From Deltaproteobacteria bacterium (GTDB lineage Bacteria > Desulfobacterota_B > Binatia > UBA9968): a stretch of 43,694 bases of DNA. The stretch is taken from the NCBI GenBank assembly GCA_005879255.1, contig VBKY01000037.1:1-43694 (forward strand), read 5' to 3'. The notes below the pieces were generated by a model, which made no database searches, was not told the DNA's origin, and saw only the letters and a program-made list of their open reading frames with translations. A program made the translations under genes and the position numbers. Positions 7,529-15,892 of the stretch are shown here, piece by piece (position 1 is the first letter of the stretch; the number at the start of each line of letters is the position of its first letter).

Positions 7529-8259
7529 GGCAGGTTCGCCCCTGACCCAGGACCTGGCTCATCATCTCGTCCCTCGATGACTTCAGGGTTTGCGCGAATT
7601 TCATCAGGAGAGCCTCGGGCAATCAGCCGGCCGAAGTTCAACACGGCGACTTGCTCACACAAGCCCATGATAAACCGCATATCGTGCTCGATGATTAAAA
7701 TACTGAGGCCGCTTTCATCGAGCCTAGTGACCTCATTCATCAAATGCTGCTTTTCGACGGAGTTCATTCCGGCCGCGGGTTCGTCGAGTAAAAGTAACTT
7801 CGGCTCCGTCGCGAGGGCTCGCGCCAATTCGAGGCGCCGTTGCTCGCCATATGAAAGTGTTCCGGCAAGAAGCCTGGCCTTGTCCGCGAGCCCTACTCTG
7901 GATAAAAGCTCACGCGCGGTTTTCTCTTCGCGCTGTTCCACCTCGCGGAAGCGGGACAAAGGTAGGATAAGTCTGAAGACGTTATCGCGTGAGTGATCCC
8001 CCATCGCAACGAGGACGTTTTCAATCAGGGTCATCTCTCTGAAGACGCGTATGTTTTGGAAGGTTCGCGCGATACCCGCGCGGGTAATGCGAAAGGGCGC
8101 CATGCCGTCGAGTCGCCGGCCCGCCCAATCGATCGTCCCGGCGCTAGGGGCAAGCAAACCGGAAATAAGATTAAACACCGTGGTTTTTCCAGCGCCGTTG
8201 GGGCCGATCAGACCAAAGATCCCATGCTCGGGTACCGTCAAGCTGACGTCTTCCAACAC
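7525..8259 (-). CDS. livG: Branched-chain amino-acid-type ABC transporter, ATP-binding protein LivG, 5' end missing
   Basis: A LivG-class ATPase with Walker A GPNGAGKTT, signature LSYGEQRRLELARALA, Walker B LLLLDEPAAGMN and the C-terminal region NFGRLIARGSPDEIRANPEVIE. Homology to LivG begins at GLQVLEDVSLTVPEHG, whose codons reach 8268. The usual first 15-20 residues are absent, because the second copy of a 199-bp livM segment abuts the gene there. GTG 8259 is only the first usable start and has no good ribosome site. The gene is therefore either truncated or misassembled at its 5' end. Confidence 0.75.
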   Translation of the reverse strand: MLEDVSLTVPEHGIFGLIGPNGAGKTTVFNLISGLLAPSAGTIDWAGRRLDGMAPFRITRAGIARTFQNIRVFREMTLIENVLVAMGDHSRDNVFRLILPLSRFREVEQREEKTARELLSRVGLADKARLLAGTLSYGEQRRLELARALATEPKLLLLDEPAAGMNSVEKQHLMNEVTRLDESGLSILIIEHDMRFIMGLCEQVAVLNFGRLIARGSPDEIRANPEVIEGRDDEPGPGSGANLP

Positions 8260-8266
8260 CTGAAGT

Positions 8267-8465
8267 CCATGGCGCGGCCGACGCGCGAACGCGCCAGTCG
8301 CAGTAAAATGTAGAGTGTTAAACTCACGGCCGACATCACTTCAAACCATCCCGTCAGCTGTGGAATGCCATTGAGGCCGAGGGCGCCGCCAGTGAGATTT
8401 TCTGCATTAAGGATCACTATGCGCACGACTTCGCCAAAAGCCAGAGTTGCCATCGCGAGATATAC
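8267..8465. repeat. Exact 199-bp direct repeat, copy 1 (livM internal segment)
   Basis: Identical by eye, over 199 bp, to 8688-8886. It encodes, on the minus strand, the livM piece from YLAMATLAFGE to SRVGRAM. This copy interrupts the junction between livM and livG and joins LivG coding sequence at GGACTTCAGG. The offset between copies is 421 bp. Confidence 0.9.
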
Positions 8466-9106
8466 CCGCGCCCCATGGGCTACCGCTGCCACCGAGTACT
8501 CCCATCGCGAGAATTTCAACGCCGCGTTCAAAACCATACTCATTGGGGCTAATGAAAAAGGTAAAATGAGCGTTAAGCGCGCCCGCCAATCCGGCCAGCG
8601 CTGCACCGAACACGAAGACGAATAGTTTATAGGAGCGAACATTCACTCCCATCAGTTCAGTAACAATCTCGTCTTGACGGATCGCCGCCATGGCGCGGCC
8701 GACGCGCGAACGCGCCAGTCGCAGTAAAATGTAGAGTGTTAAACTCACGGCCGACATCACTTCAAACCATCCCGTCAGCTGTGGAATGCCATTGAGGCCG
8801 AGGGCGCCGCCAGTGAGATTTTCTGCATTAAGGATCACTATGCGCACGACTTCGCCAAAAGCCAGAGTTGCCATCGCGAGATATACGAACAAGCGCACCG
8901 AGTAGCAGAGCAAGCAGAAACGGCATTCCGGTATTTATCGTGAGCAGGCCGGAGGTATATGCGCCAAGCCCCATGAAAGCGGCATTGGCCACCGTGAGCA
9001 GACCGCATGCCAGAGTCAAGTAGATCGATAGCGCTAGCAAAACGTTGGTCCCAACAGATAGAACCAAGGTGCTGTAGGTTGCCCAGAAACTTTCCAGCCA
9101 TTCCAT
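8466..9106 (-). pseudogene. livM: Branched-chain amino-acid-type ABC transporter permease LivM, rearranged
   Basis: Parts of a LivM permease are recognisable but not in one frame. The first piece starts at ATG 9106 and ends near LALLLGALV (about 8888) with its first membrane spans. The second piece, in a different frame, runs YLAMATLAFGEVVRIVILNAENLTGGA through AAIRQDEIVTELMGVNV to FERGVEILAMGVLGGSGSPWGA (about 8466), and holds the conserved EAA-like loop. About 14 residues between the two pieces are missing. The C-terminal portion after SPWGA is replaced by a second copy of the middle segment. The locus cannot encode a working permease as written. Confidence 0.8.
8688..8886. repeat. Exact 199-bp direct repeat, copy 2 (native livM context at its 3' side)
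   Basis: This copy reads smoothly into the expected LivM continuation (GRAMAAIRQDE), so its gene-downstream border is native. Its other border (8886/8887) joins livM 5' sequence out of frame. Confidence 0.9.
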
Positions 9107-9140
9107 GGCATATTCTTTGGGTTGGTATTAGCGGCGTTCG

Positions 9141-10022
9141 TTAGGCTCGCCGTTGTGCGGCTTTGCCAAACAGACCTTCCGGCCGGAATAGTAGAATGAC
9201 GAATAGAAGACCGAAAGCCACTGCGTCGCGCATAGTGGAACCAATATAGGCGACCGAAAACACCTCGGCAAAACCGAGAAAGAAGCCGCCGAGCAAAGCG
9301 CCGCGAATGTCGCCCATGCCGCCAAGGATCACGACGGCGATGCCCTTGTGCAACATCGGCTGGCCCATCTGCGGAAATACGGCGTTGGTATACAGGGCGA
9401 TCAGGACGCCAGCCATGCCGCCAAGCACGGCTGCAATGACTGAGGTCATGCGGAAGAGCCCTTCAACATCCACTCCCATTAATGCTGCCGCCTTGGGCGA
9501 TTCGGCCAAGCCGCGCAAAGCACAGCCGATGCGGGTTTTTTTAAGGCCCCAGAGCAACGCGACCATCAATACGAAGGCCAGAAATATAATGCGCAACTCA
9601 AGCCAAGTGATCTGGACCCCCCTTAGACTTAACGCCTCTGCAGACAGTGCATCCAAAGGAAATCGCAGATTCTCGGCGCCAAAGAAGCCTTGAACTAGAC
9701 TATTCAAAGAAATTGCCAAACCGATGGTTGCGATCATCGGCACCAGATGCGGCGCTCGGCGCGCCCGCAATGGTGCAAAGATCAGTCTATCGAGCAGCCA
9801 GCCGGCGACCCCGGTGATCAGCATTGCAAAGAAGGCAGAAGCCAGCAGCGGCAAGCGCAAATGGATAACTGCCTGTAAAGCCGCGTAGGCGCCGAGCATG
9901 AATATCGCGCCGTGGGCGAGGTTTAAGACGTTCAGTACACCGAAGACTAAGGTAAAACCGAGCGCGAAGAGAGCGTAGACGCCACCCAGTGAAATCGCAT
10001 TGACGAGTTGCTGCGCGAGCAT
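9141..10022 (-). CDS. livH: Branched-chain amino-acid-type ABC transporter permease LivH
   Basis: A 293-residue inner-membrane permease, intact and of normal length. It begins MLAQQLVNAISLGGVYALFALGFTLVFGVLNVLNLAHGAIFMLGAYA, the standard LivH N-terminus. The cytoplasmic ATPase-contacting loop (GLAESPKAAALMGVDV) and the closing LLFVILLFRPEGLFG are both present. It starts 3 nt after the livK stop and is followed after 34 nt by livM. It would form the channel with LivM. Confidence 0.92.
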   Translation of the reverse strand: MLAQQLVNAISLGGVYALFALGFTLVFGVLNVLNLAHGAIFMLGAYAALQAVIHLRLPLLASAFFAMLITGVAGWLLDRLIFAPLRARRAPHLVPMIATIGLAISLNSLVQGFFGAENLRFPLDALSAEALSLRGVQITWLELRIIFLAFVLMVALLWGLKKTRIGCALRGLAESPKAAALMGVDVEGLFRMTSVIAAVLGGMAGVLIALYTNAVFPQMGQPMLHKGIAVVILGGMGDIRGALLGGFFLGFAEVFSVAYIGSTMRDAVAFGLLFVILLFRPEGLFGKAAQRRA

Positions 10023-10025
10023 CCG

Positions 10026-11152
10026 CTATTTTTGGATGACGTACTGATTGCCCTTGGTCATCATGACGATAGCGGTTTGCACGGCATCGTAGCCGGCGGG
10101 CTTGCCGTCACGAGCGGTGACTTGTCGGAACTTGAAGGGGCCCGTCGCGCCGGTCCACTGCGTCCCAGGTAACGCGTCTCGCAAAGCCTTACGGTCGGCA
10201 TCGAGCTTGCCCGTCGGCTTAACTTTCTTAAGTGCCTGGGCGACGATATAGACCGCGTCGTAAGCTTGAGCCGCAAATTGATCCGGCAGCGAACTGTAGG
10301 CTTTTTGATAGGCGGTGATAAAGCGCTTATTCAGGGGCTACCGACCCAGAGATTATCCGAGCTGTCTTTTGCCAGCTCAAACACGCGCGGCGAGTTCATG
10401 CCGTTGCCGCCGATGAACGGCAGCGTGATCGCCAACTGGCGCGCCTGAACCATGATTGGCCCACCTTCCGCCACCAGCGCTGAAAGCACGATCGCGTCAG
10501 GATTACTGGCCTTTATCTTGGTCAGTTGCGGTTTGAAATCCACATCGCCTTTGGCAAAGGTCTCGGCCGTGGCCACTGGTATCTTCAGAGCCTGCAAAGC
10601 TTTGACGAAATTATCGTAGCCGCTCTTGGTAAAAATGTCGTCGTTACCGTATAGCACGGCGACTTTTTTCAAGCCGGTTTTCTGCGCCGCGACCTTCAGC
10701 GTTACCGGTAGGATGTCCGCCTCGGTAACCGAATTGCGAAACACATAATTGCCGATCGAAGTAATCCCGTCAGCCGTATTCGAGGTCCCGAACACGACGA
10801 CTTTGCCGGCTTGGGCGACCGGATCGGAAGCTTGGGCCGAATTCGACAGCGTTGGTCCGAACAACATCAAGACTTTGTCCTGGAAAATCAGTTTCTTGAA
10901 GACGTTGATCGCTTCTTCCTTCTTGCCTTGCTCGTCTTCAATCACCAGCTCGATCTTATTGCCATTGATGCCGCCGCTGCCATTGAGCTCACCGACGGCC
11001 AGCTCAAAGCCCTTGCGGATCGGCACGCCATATTGCGCCGCGTTGCCTGTCAAAGCTTCGGCGACACCGATCTTCATCTCTGCGGCTACCGTAACGCCGC
11101 ATGCAAAACCAAGCTGCAGAATTATACCAAGTAGGGTTTGCTTCAGTTTCAT
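10026..11152 (-). pseudogene. livK: Branched-chain amino-acid-type ABC transporter substrate-binding protein LivK, frameshifted
   Basis: A periplasmic type-1 binding protein. It has a signal peptide (KQTLLGIILQLGFACGVTVAA) followed by MKIGVAEALTGNAAQYGVPIRKGFELAV. The first frame stops after DNLWVGSP (10331). The C-terminal lobe continues in another frame with LNKRFITAYQKAYSSLPDQFAAQAYDAVY to the TAG at 10026-10028. A few residues normally found between GSP and LNKRF seem missing, so a short deletion with a net frameshift is likely. The start could be ATG 11152 (chosen, ahead of the signal peptide) or ATG 11176, which overlaps the upstream gene. Confidence 0.8.
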
Positions 11153-11172
11153 ACGGGCTCTGGTGCTTACCG

Positions 11173-11745
11173 TCATTTTTTCGGCGCTTCGACGTGCCAG
11201 AGATAGAGCGTGTGGTCCCAGCTCGATCCGTCTTTGATGTTTTCGGTCTTAAGCGGCTTCCAGTCGCCCATGTCGAAGTCATGGGAGACAACGCGTGAAC
11301 CCGGCTTCATTTGCTTCCAAATGTTTGGCCGGATCATCAGATTCACCTCCGGCAGCAGATACATAGTCAGTACCGTCGCCGGCGACAAATCGACCGTGCG
11401 AATATCCTGCTGGTGTATTTCGACCAGGTTTTCGACTCCGGCTTTTTTGATGTTCTCATGGGATTCTTTGATGCGCTGCGGGTCGATTTCGAAGCCAACC
11501 GCCTTCACCCCATACTTTTTCGCCGCCGTAACGACGATCCGCCCGTCGCCGGAACCCAAATCGTAGACCACGTCGCCTTTTTTAACTTGGGCCAGATCGA
11601 GCATTCGCTCCACCACTTCTTGAGGCGTCGGAACGTAAGGAACGATCTTACCTTCTTGCGCTCGAACCAGTTTCAAATCGAAACCCACCGACTGCACCAA
11701 CGCAACCACAACGGCAATCGCAGCTAGTCGTGCTACCGCTTTCAT
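11173..11745 (-). CDS. SAM-dependent methyltransferase-fold protein with a signal peptide
   Basis: A 190-residue protein starting at ATG 11745 with AGGAGG upstream. The first 29 residues form a signal peptide (MKAVARLAAIAVVVALVQS, then a short hydrophilic stretch to AQ). The rest is a Rossmann methyltransferase domain: YVPTPQEVVERMLDLAQVKKGDVVYDLGSGDGRIVVTAAKKYG (motif I), GFEIDPQRI (acidic loop) and HQQDIRTVDLS. The domain resembles DOT1/protein-methyltransferase-like small enzymes. Export is odd, since SAM is cytoplasmic. It is the first gene of the liv operon and its stop overlaps the possible upstream livK start. Confidence 0.8.
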   Translation of the reverse strand: MKAVARLAAIAVVVALVQSVGFDLKLVRAQEGKIVPYVPTPQEVVERMLDLAQVKKGDVVYDLGSGDGRIVVTAAKKYGVKAVGFEIDPQRIKESHENIKKAGVENLVEIHQQDIRTVDLSPATVLTMYLLPEVNLMIRPNIWKQMKPGSRVVSHDFDMGDWKPLKTENIKDGSSWDHTLYLWHVEAPKK

Positions 11746-11779
11746 AATGGCCTCCTTGGCAATGCTAACCTCAGCGAGA

Positions 11780-11809
11780 AACCTAACGGATCTGTTTCCT
11801 TGCTGTCAA
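11780..11809 (-). promoter_or_regulatory. Putative promoter of the methyltransferase-liv operon
   Basis: On the minus strand a consensus TTGACA (11809-11804) is 18 bp from TAGGTT (11785-11780), about 35 bp before the ATG at 11745. Confidence 0.45.
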
Positions 11810-11827
11810 GAAACGCCGGCCAAGCGC

Positions 11828-12133
11828 CTAACCGTTCTTCTGCCAAAACTTACTCAGCCAGCTACCGCCTTCCTTCTCCGCGACCTGTTCCATCTCACCA
11901 GCATCGAGCCAAATACCGCCGCAACCGGTGCACTGATCAATAAGAATTTTCTGAAAGCTCCGTTCCTTCAGCGACGCGCCACATTTAGGACAAATCATGT
12001 ACGAGGCTTTCTTAGCCGCCTCTTTGGCCTCGGCTTCTTGCTTCACCTTTAATTTGGCGAGCAGCTCACGCTCTTGTTTGACGAAATACTCGTCTTCTTT
12101 TGCTTTCTTACGTTCGTCCCATTTATTCGCCAC
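11828..12133 (-). CDS. Zinc-ribbon (TFIIB-type) protein
   Basis: A 101-residue soluble protein. The start is taken as GTG 12133, six bases after AGGAGG; the TTG at 12151 would place that site inside the gene. The first half is a charged coiled-coil-like helix (KWDERKKAKEDEYFVKQERELLAKLK). The second half is a zinc ribbon with CPKCG and CTGCGGIWLDAGEME, the pattern of the bacterial zf-TFIIB family. The molecular role of this family is unknown. It lies between leuD and the liv operon as a separate unit. Confidence 0.8.
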   Translation of the reverse strand: MANKWDERKKAKEDEYFVKQERELLAKLKVKQEAEAKEAAKKASYMICPKCGASLKERSFQKILIDQCTGCGGIWLDAGEMEQVAEKEGGSWLSKFWQKNG

Positions 12134-12295
12134 CACTAGCCTCCTAGCCAATTCTTAATTGTAGGCTGAGCGAAAATTCTTCTAATCCATTCAGTTTTCC
12201 GGAGCAGCGATTCAATCGCCGTGACGCGATTCCCGACATTTTGGTATTAGAGGTCGCGAACACGATTGGGTGGTTACGAAGAACAGACTGTGACC

Positions 12296-12910
12296 CTAGC
12301 TGGTGAATCCAGTCATGTACGGTAACTTTGCCGCGGTTCTTTTTACTTGTTCGAGATTCGAGCGCAGCAATGCAGTGGAGTCCCAAAAACCTTTCGTTAG
12401 CGCAGTGCGATAGGTTTCCGGTAGGTCGATGGCAATCCTTTGATTGCCGTAAGAAAGCGTTTTGTCTTCGAGATCGACGCTGTACTCGGTTTGCGGATCA
12501 TCTTCGACGCTCTTCATGAGCTGCTCGATATCCTTGGCGGCGACGACTACGGCGGGAAGACCCATCATCGTGCAGTTCCCGGCGAAGATCGCTGCGAAAG
12601 ACTCGCCGACGATGGCTTTGATGCCGAAACGGTACAGCGCCTGTGGCGCGTGCTCCCGAGAAGAACCGCAGCCGAAATTCTTGTTAACAAAAAGAATCGA
12701 AGCCCCTTTGTACTCCGGATCGTTAAACGGATGATCTTTCTTTTTTCCCGCAGAATCGAAGCGCTCGTCAAAAAACGGATAATCCCCCATTCGCGCAAAG
12801 GTCGGTTCCTTCAAGTAACGCGCCGGGATGATACGATCGGTGTCGATATCGTTGCCGTGGATCGGCACTGCCGTGCCGCTGATTTTGGTAATTTCCACGA
12901 TGTCGGCCAT
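12296..12910 (-). CDS. leuD: 3-isopropylmalate dehydratase small subunit
   Basis: A 204-residue subunit that, with LeuC, isomerises 2- to 3-isopropylmalate in leucine synthesis. Family marks are GNDIDTDRIIPARYLK, NFGCGSSREHAPQAL (substrate-binding loop) and GNCTMMGLPAV. It starts at ATG 12910, 10 nt after the leuC stop, so the two form an operon. The length is normal for the aconitase-like small subunit. Confidence 0.95.
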   Translation of the reverse strand: MADIVEITKISGTAVPIHGNDIDTDRIIPARYLKEPTFARMGDYPFFDERFDSAGKKKDHPFNDPEYKGASILFVNKNFGCGSSREHAPQALYRFGIKAIVGESFAAIFAGNCTMMGLPAVVVAAKDIEQLMKSVEDDPQTEYSVDLEDKTLSYGNQRIAIDLPETYRTALTKGFWDSTALLRSNLEQVKRTAAKLPYMTGFTS

Positions 12911-12920
12911 AGTCCCTCGC

Positions 12921-14318
12921 TTATACGTACTCGCGGACGTCGACGACTTTACCGTTCAACGCCGCTGCCGCAACCATCGCCGGGCTCATCAGCATCGTTC
13001 GCCCCTGTGGGCTTCCCTGCCGGCCGATAAAATTTCGATTCGACGATGACGCGCAAATCTCGCGCCCGTTGAGTTTATCGGGATTCATCGCCAAGCACAT
13101 CGAGCAGCCGGCTTCGCGCCACTGAAATCCGGCGGCTTGAAAGATTTCGTGCAAACCTTCTTGCTCCGCAAGCTTTTTAACCTCGGTTGAGCCGGGAACG
13201 ACTAGCGCGCGAACCGCCGGATTCACTTTCCGTCCCTTGGCGATTTTTGCCGCGGCGCGCAGATCCGCGAGGCGCCCGTTAGTACAGGATCCGATAAATG
13301 CGACATTGATCGGCGTGCCGAGCATCGGCGCGCCGGGCTGCCAGCCCATATGCTCGTATGCTTTCTTGGCGCCGTCGGGGTCGGAGAACTCTTCCGGTTT
13401 CGGTAATTTTTCAGAAACACCCACCGATTGCCCGGGGTTGATTCCCCAGGTCACCGTCGGCTCGATTTCTTTTCCCTGGTAAAGCACAAGGTCGTCATAC
13501 TTGGCATCCGCGTCGGAAGCGACCGATTTCCAATAGTCGACTGCGCGATCAAACGCGTCACCCTTCGGTACGTGGGGCCGGCCTTTGAGATAATCGAAGG
13601 TCGTCTGGTCCGGGTTGACGTAACCGACCAGCGCGCCGCCCTCGATGCTCATATTGCAAACGGTCATGCGCTCTTCCATGTTCATTTTATCGATCACTGC
13701 CCCGCCGTACTCGTATGCGAAGCCTTTGCCGCCAGCGACGCCGAGTCGACGGATGATGTACAGAATCACGTCTTTCGGATAGACGCCCGTACCAAGCTCG
13801 CCGTTAATGTTGATCCGGCGCACCTTGAGTTTGTCCATCGCCAGGGTCTGCGTCGCCAACACATCACGCACTTGGCTCGTGCCGATGCCGAAGGCGAGCG
13901 TGCCGAACGCGCCATGAGTGCTGGTGTGGCTGTCGCCGCAAGCGAGCGTCATGCCCGGCTGGGTTAGGCCGAGCTGGGGTCCAATGACGTGGACGATGCC
14001 TTGATTCTTGCTGTCCAAGCCGAAAAACTCTACGCCGAACTGATTGACGTTATTCTCGAGCGCCTGGATTAACTCTTCAGCTTCTCGATCGAGGAATGGT
14101 CGTTGACGGACATCCGTAGGCACGATGTGATCGACAGTCGCAAAAGTCCGATCGCGGAACGCCACATCCATGCCATTCTCCCGCAGCATGTCGAAAGCCG
14201 GCGCAGTCGTTATTTCGTGAATAAGATGCAGTCCGATGAAAAGCTGAGTTTGTCCTGTCGGCAAGATTCCTACGCTGTGGGATTCCCAAATCTTGTCGTA
14301 AAGTGTCCTTCCGGCCAT
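12921..14318 (-). CDS. leuC: 3-isopropylmalate dehydratase large subunit
   Basis: A 465-residue catalytic subunit carrying the [4Fe-4S] cluster. The three ligand cysteines appear in [13 protein letters not shown] and [12 protein letters not shown]. The chain also has [16 protein letters not shown] and [21 protein letters not shown], typical of LeuC. ATG 14318 is preceded by AAGGAG. leuCD stands apart from the leuA-leuB operon, which lies about 9 kb to the right. Confidence 0.96.
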   Translation of the reverse strand: MAGRTLYDKIWESHSVGILPTGQTQLFIGLHLIHEITTAPAFDMLRENGMDVAFRDRTFATVDHIVPTDVRQRPFLDREAEELIQALENNVNQFGVEFFGLDSKNQGIVHVIGPQLGLTQPGMTLACGDSHTSTHGAFGTLAFGIGTSQVRDVLATQTLAMDKLKVRRININGELGTGVYPKDVILYIIRRLGVAGGKGFAYEYGGAVIDKMNMEERMTVCNMSIEGGALVGYVNPDQTTFDYLKGRPHVPKGDAFDRAVDYWKSVASDADAKYDDLVLYQGKEIEPTVTWGINPGQSVGVSEKLPKPEEFSDPDGAKKAYEHMGWQPGAPMLGTPINVAFIGSCTNGRLADLRAAAKIAKGRKVNPAVRALVVPGSTEVKKLAEQEGLHEIFQAAGFQWREAGCSMCLAMNPDKLNGREICASSSNRNFIGRQGSPQGRTMLMSPAMVAAAALNGKVVDVREYV

Positions 14319-14341
14319 CCAAAAAATTCTCCTTCGCGAGG

Positions 14342-14370
14342 ATAATAGCGGTCGCTACCTATGACTTCAA
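14342..14370 (-). promoter_or_regulatory. Putative promoter of leuCD
   Basis: On the minus strand TTGAAG (14370-14365) and TATTAT (14347-14342) are exactly 17 bp apart, about 24 bp before the leuC ATG. The implied leader is very short, so no attenuator can fit here, unlike leuA. Confidence 0.55.
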
Positions 14371-14417
14371 GGGCCGCTGGAACCGTAAACCTGTTGGGCT
14401 TCCACCGTGTTGGCGTA

Positions 14418-15800
14418 TCACGCGCTTCGAGGGTAGATCCATTTCCCGGGATTCATCGCATACTCTTCGTAAGAACCTGCAGAGGTAATGCCGGGAATCT
14501 GGGGAATCCAGTCTTCGCGCAAGAGTTCGTCAGGATCGCCGTACCTTTCGGCAAGCTTGCGTACATCGGGATCGTCCAATGCGGTGAGCCGGCCGTTGCG
14601 GATGATCGTGTATTCCTTGCCGCTCTTGGTCGTGATCGTAAAAGTAGGAAACAACAAGTGAATATGCAGATGGCCGTAAAGGATGCCGTTCTCACCGGCC
14701 CATTTTTCCTCAGCGGAACGCCACAGGGTGCCGAAGCCCATGTGAATTACACCGGAGCGGCGCCGCTCCCACTCAAAACCGCCGGAAGAGTGTTTTTCAA
14801 TGCCGCTTGGCCGCATGATTTTTGGGTTTGTCCCAATCGCCACTTCCCAAAGATAAAACAGGCCAGGACGTGGGAAGCAGGGATACTGCGTGCGCTTGCT
14901 CTCTTCCAACAGATCGCGCCACGCGTCACCGTAGGCGGCGCCGCCGCTCACCTTTACGACTTGACCGCCCTCCAACTCGACTTTGACCTGGGGGAAGGCG
15001 CGTGAGAAATGACTCGTCGTTCCCGCAACTACTCCAGCAGCATTTTCCTTCGCGATCATCGGTGGCACCGAATGGCCGAATAGATGGCCGTTACGCGGCG
15101 TCGAAGAGAAGCCATAGCGGGTGCCGTCGTAGTACTCCTCCCAGTAGGTCCACGTGATGTCCGTGCCTTCGGCGTCCGTCAATCGTGCGCGCCCGCCGCG
15201 TCCATATTCCCAGATAGGGTCCCAAGTTTTCTTGTTGATGAGCAAGTGAAGATCGAGAGGATAGGTTGTCGAGCGTTGGAGAAAATGCTCGGCGCGGAGC
15301 CAGGGAATTTGTTCGTAGCGAAAATCAGTTTTTGGAATCGGTCCGCCTTTACCATGGATCAGTAGGTTGTATCCGCCGCGGAGGGCAAAGTCCTCAATGT
15401 AAGGCATGCCTTCCCAGCGCCGCGGATTATTGTCCCAAGGCTCCCGCCGCATGATCACCTGAACTTCGTCTGTGTAGTCAAATACGCGGTTGGGATCGCC
15501 CATGTCGGCGATAAGAATATCGACATGCGCGCCCTTCTCGCGCAGCGCCGCGGCTACGGCGTTCGGCACATCGAGGTCGTACTCTCGATCAACGGCGATG
15601 AGAATCTTGTTGCCCGGAACAGTCTTGTTATAGCCGACGAAGCCAATATGGCTGTCGCGATTTTCGCGGGCGTCCACCAGCGCTCGTGCATATGGCATTA
15701 ATTCGGAAATGTCCGCTGAGCGCAGCCCCGCGCGCTTTAGTTGCTCACCTCTCGGAACCGAATTACTTATTCCTACGCCATCATCGGCAGTGTCGCACAT
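14418..15800 (-). CDS. M29 (aminopeptidase T)-like metallopeptidase homologue
   Basis: A 460-residue protein starting at ATG 15800 with GAAGGAG six bases upstream; an in-frame extension to 15947 is translated from repeat copy 2 and the neighbouring gene and is rejected. The C-terminal third has the pattern of M29 leucyl aminopeptidases: LWEVAIGTNP, then VIHMGFG, then GHLHIHLLFPTFTI, which supply the Glu/His metal ligands. The N-terminal domain (KILIAVDREYDLDVPNAVAAALREKGAHVDIL) resembles their nucleotide-fold-like half. It lies just downstream of a polysaccharide deacetylase, probably co-transcribed. Substrate unknown; a non-peptidase role is possible. Confidence 0.6.
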   Translation of the reverse strand: MCDTADDGVGISNSVPRGEQLKRAGLRSADISELMPYARALVDARENRDSHIGFVGYNKTVPGNKILIAVDREYDLDVPNAVAAALREKGAHVDILIADMGDPNRVFDYTDEVQVIMRREPWDNNPRRWEGMPYIEDFALRGGYNLLIHGKGGPIPKTDFRYEQIPWLRAEHFLQRSTTYPLDLHLLINKKTWDPIWEYGRGGRARLTDAEGTDITWTYWEEYYDGTRYGFSSTPRNGHLFGHSVPPMIAKENAAGVVAGTTSHFSRAFPQVKVELEGGQVVKVSGGAAYGDAWRDLLEESKRTQYPCFPRPGLFYLWEVAIGTNPKIMRPSGIEKHSSGGFEWERRRSGVIHMGFGTLWRSAEEKWAGENGILYGHLHIHLLFPTFTITTKSGKEYTIIRNGRLTALDDPDVRKLAERYGDPDELLREDWIPQIPGITSAGSYEEYAMNPGKWIYPRSA

Positions 15801-15821
15801 GGAAGGCTCCTTCAGAGAAAA

Positions 15822-15888
15822 ATTGGAGTAATGGGTTCGGATCGGGAGACTTCCCCAACACTCCAACACTCCATTACTCCAATACCCC
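15822..15888. repeat. Hairpin element built of 8-nt minirepeats, copy 2
   Basis: The right arm has four consecutive 8-nt units: AACACTCC, AACACTCC, ATTACTCC and AATACCCC (15857-15888). The left arm ATTGGAGTAATGG (15822-15834) is the exact inverse of CCATTACTCCAAT (15871-15883), so the transcript forms a hairpin with a 13-bp stem. It fills most of the gap between the deacetylase and the M29-like gene. Confidence 0.8.
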
Positions 15889-15892
15889 TTTC

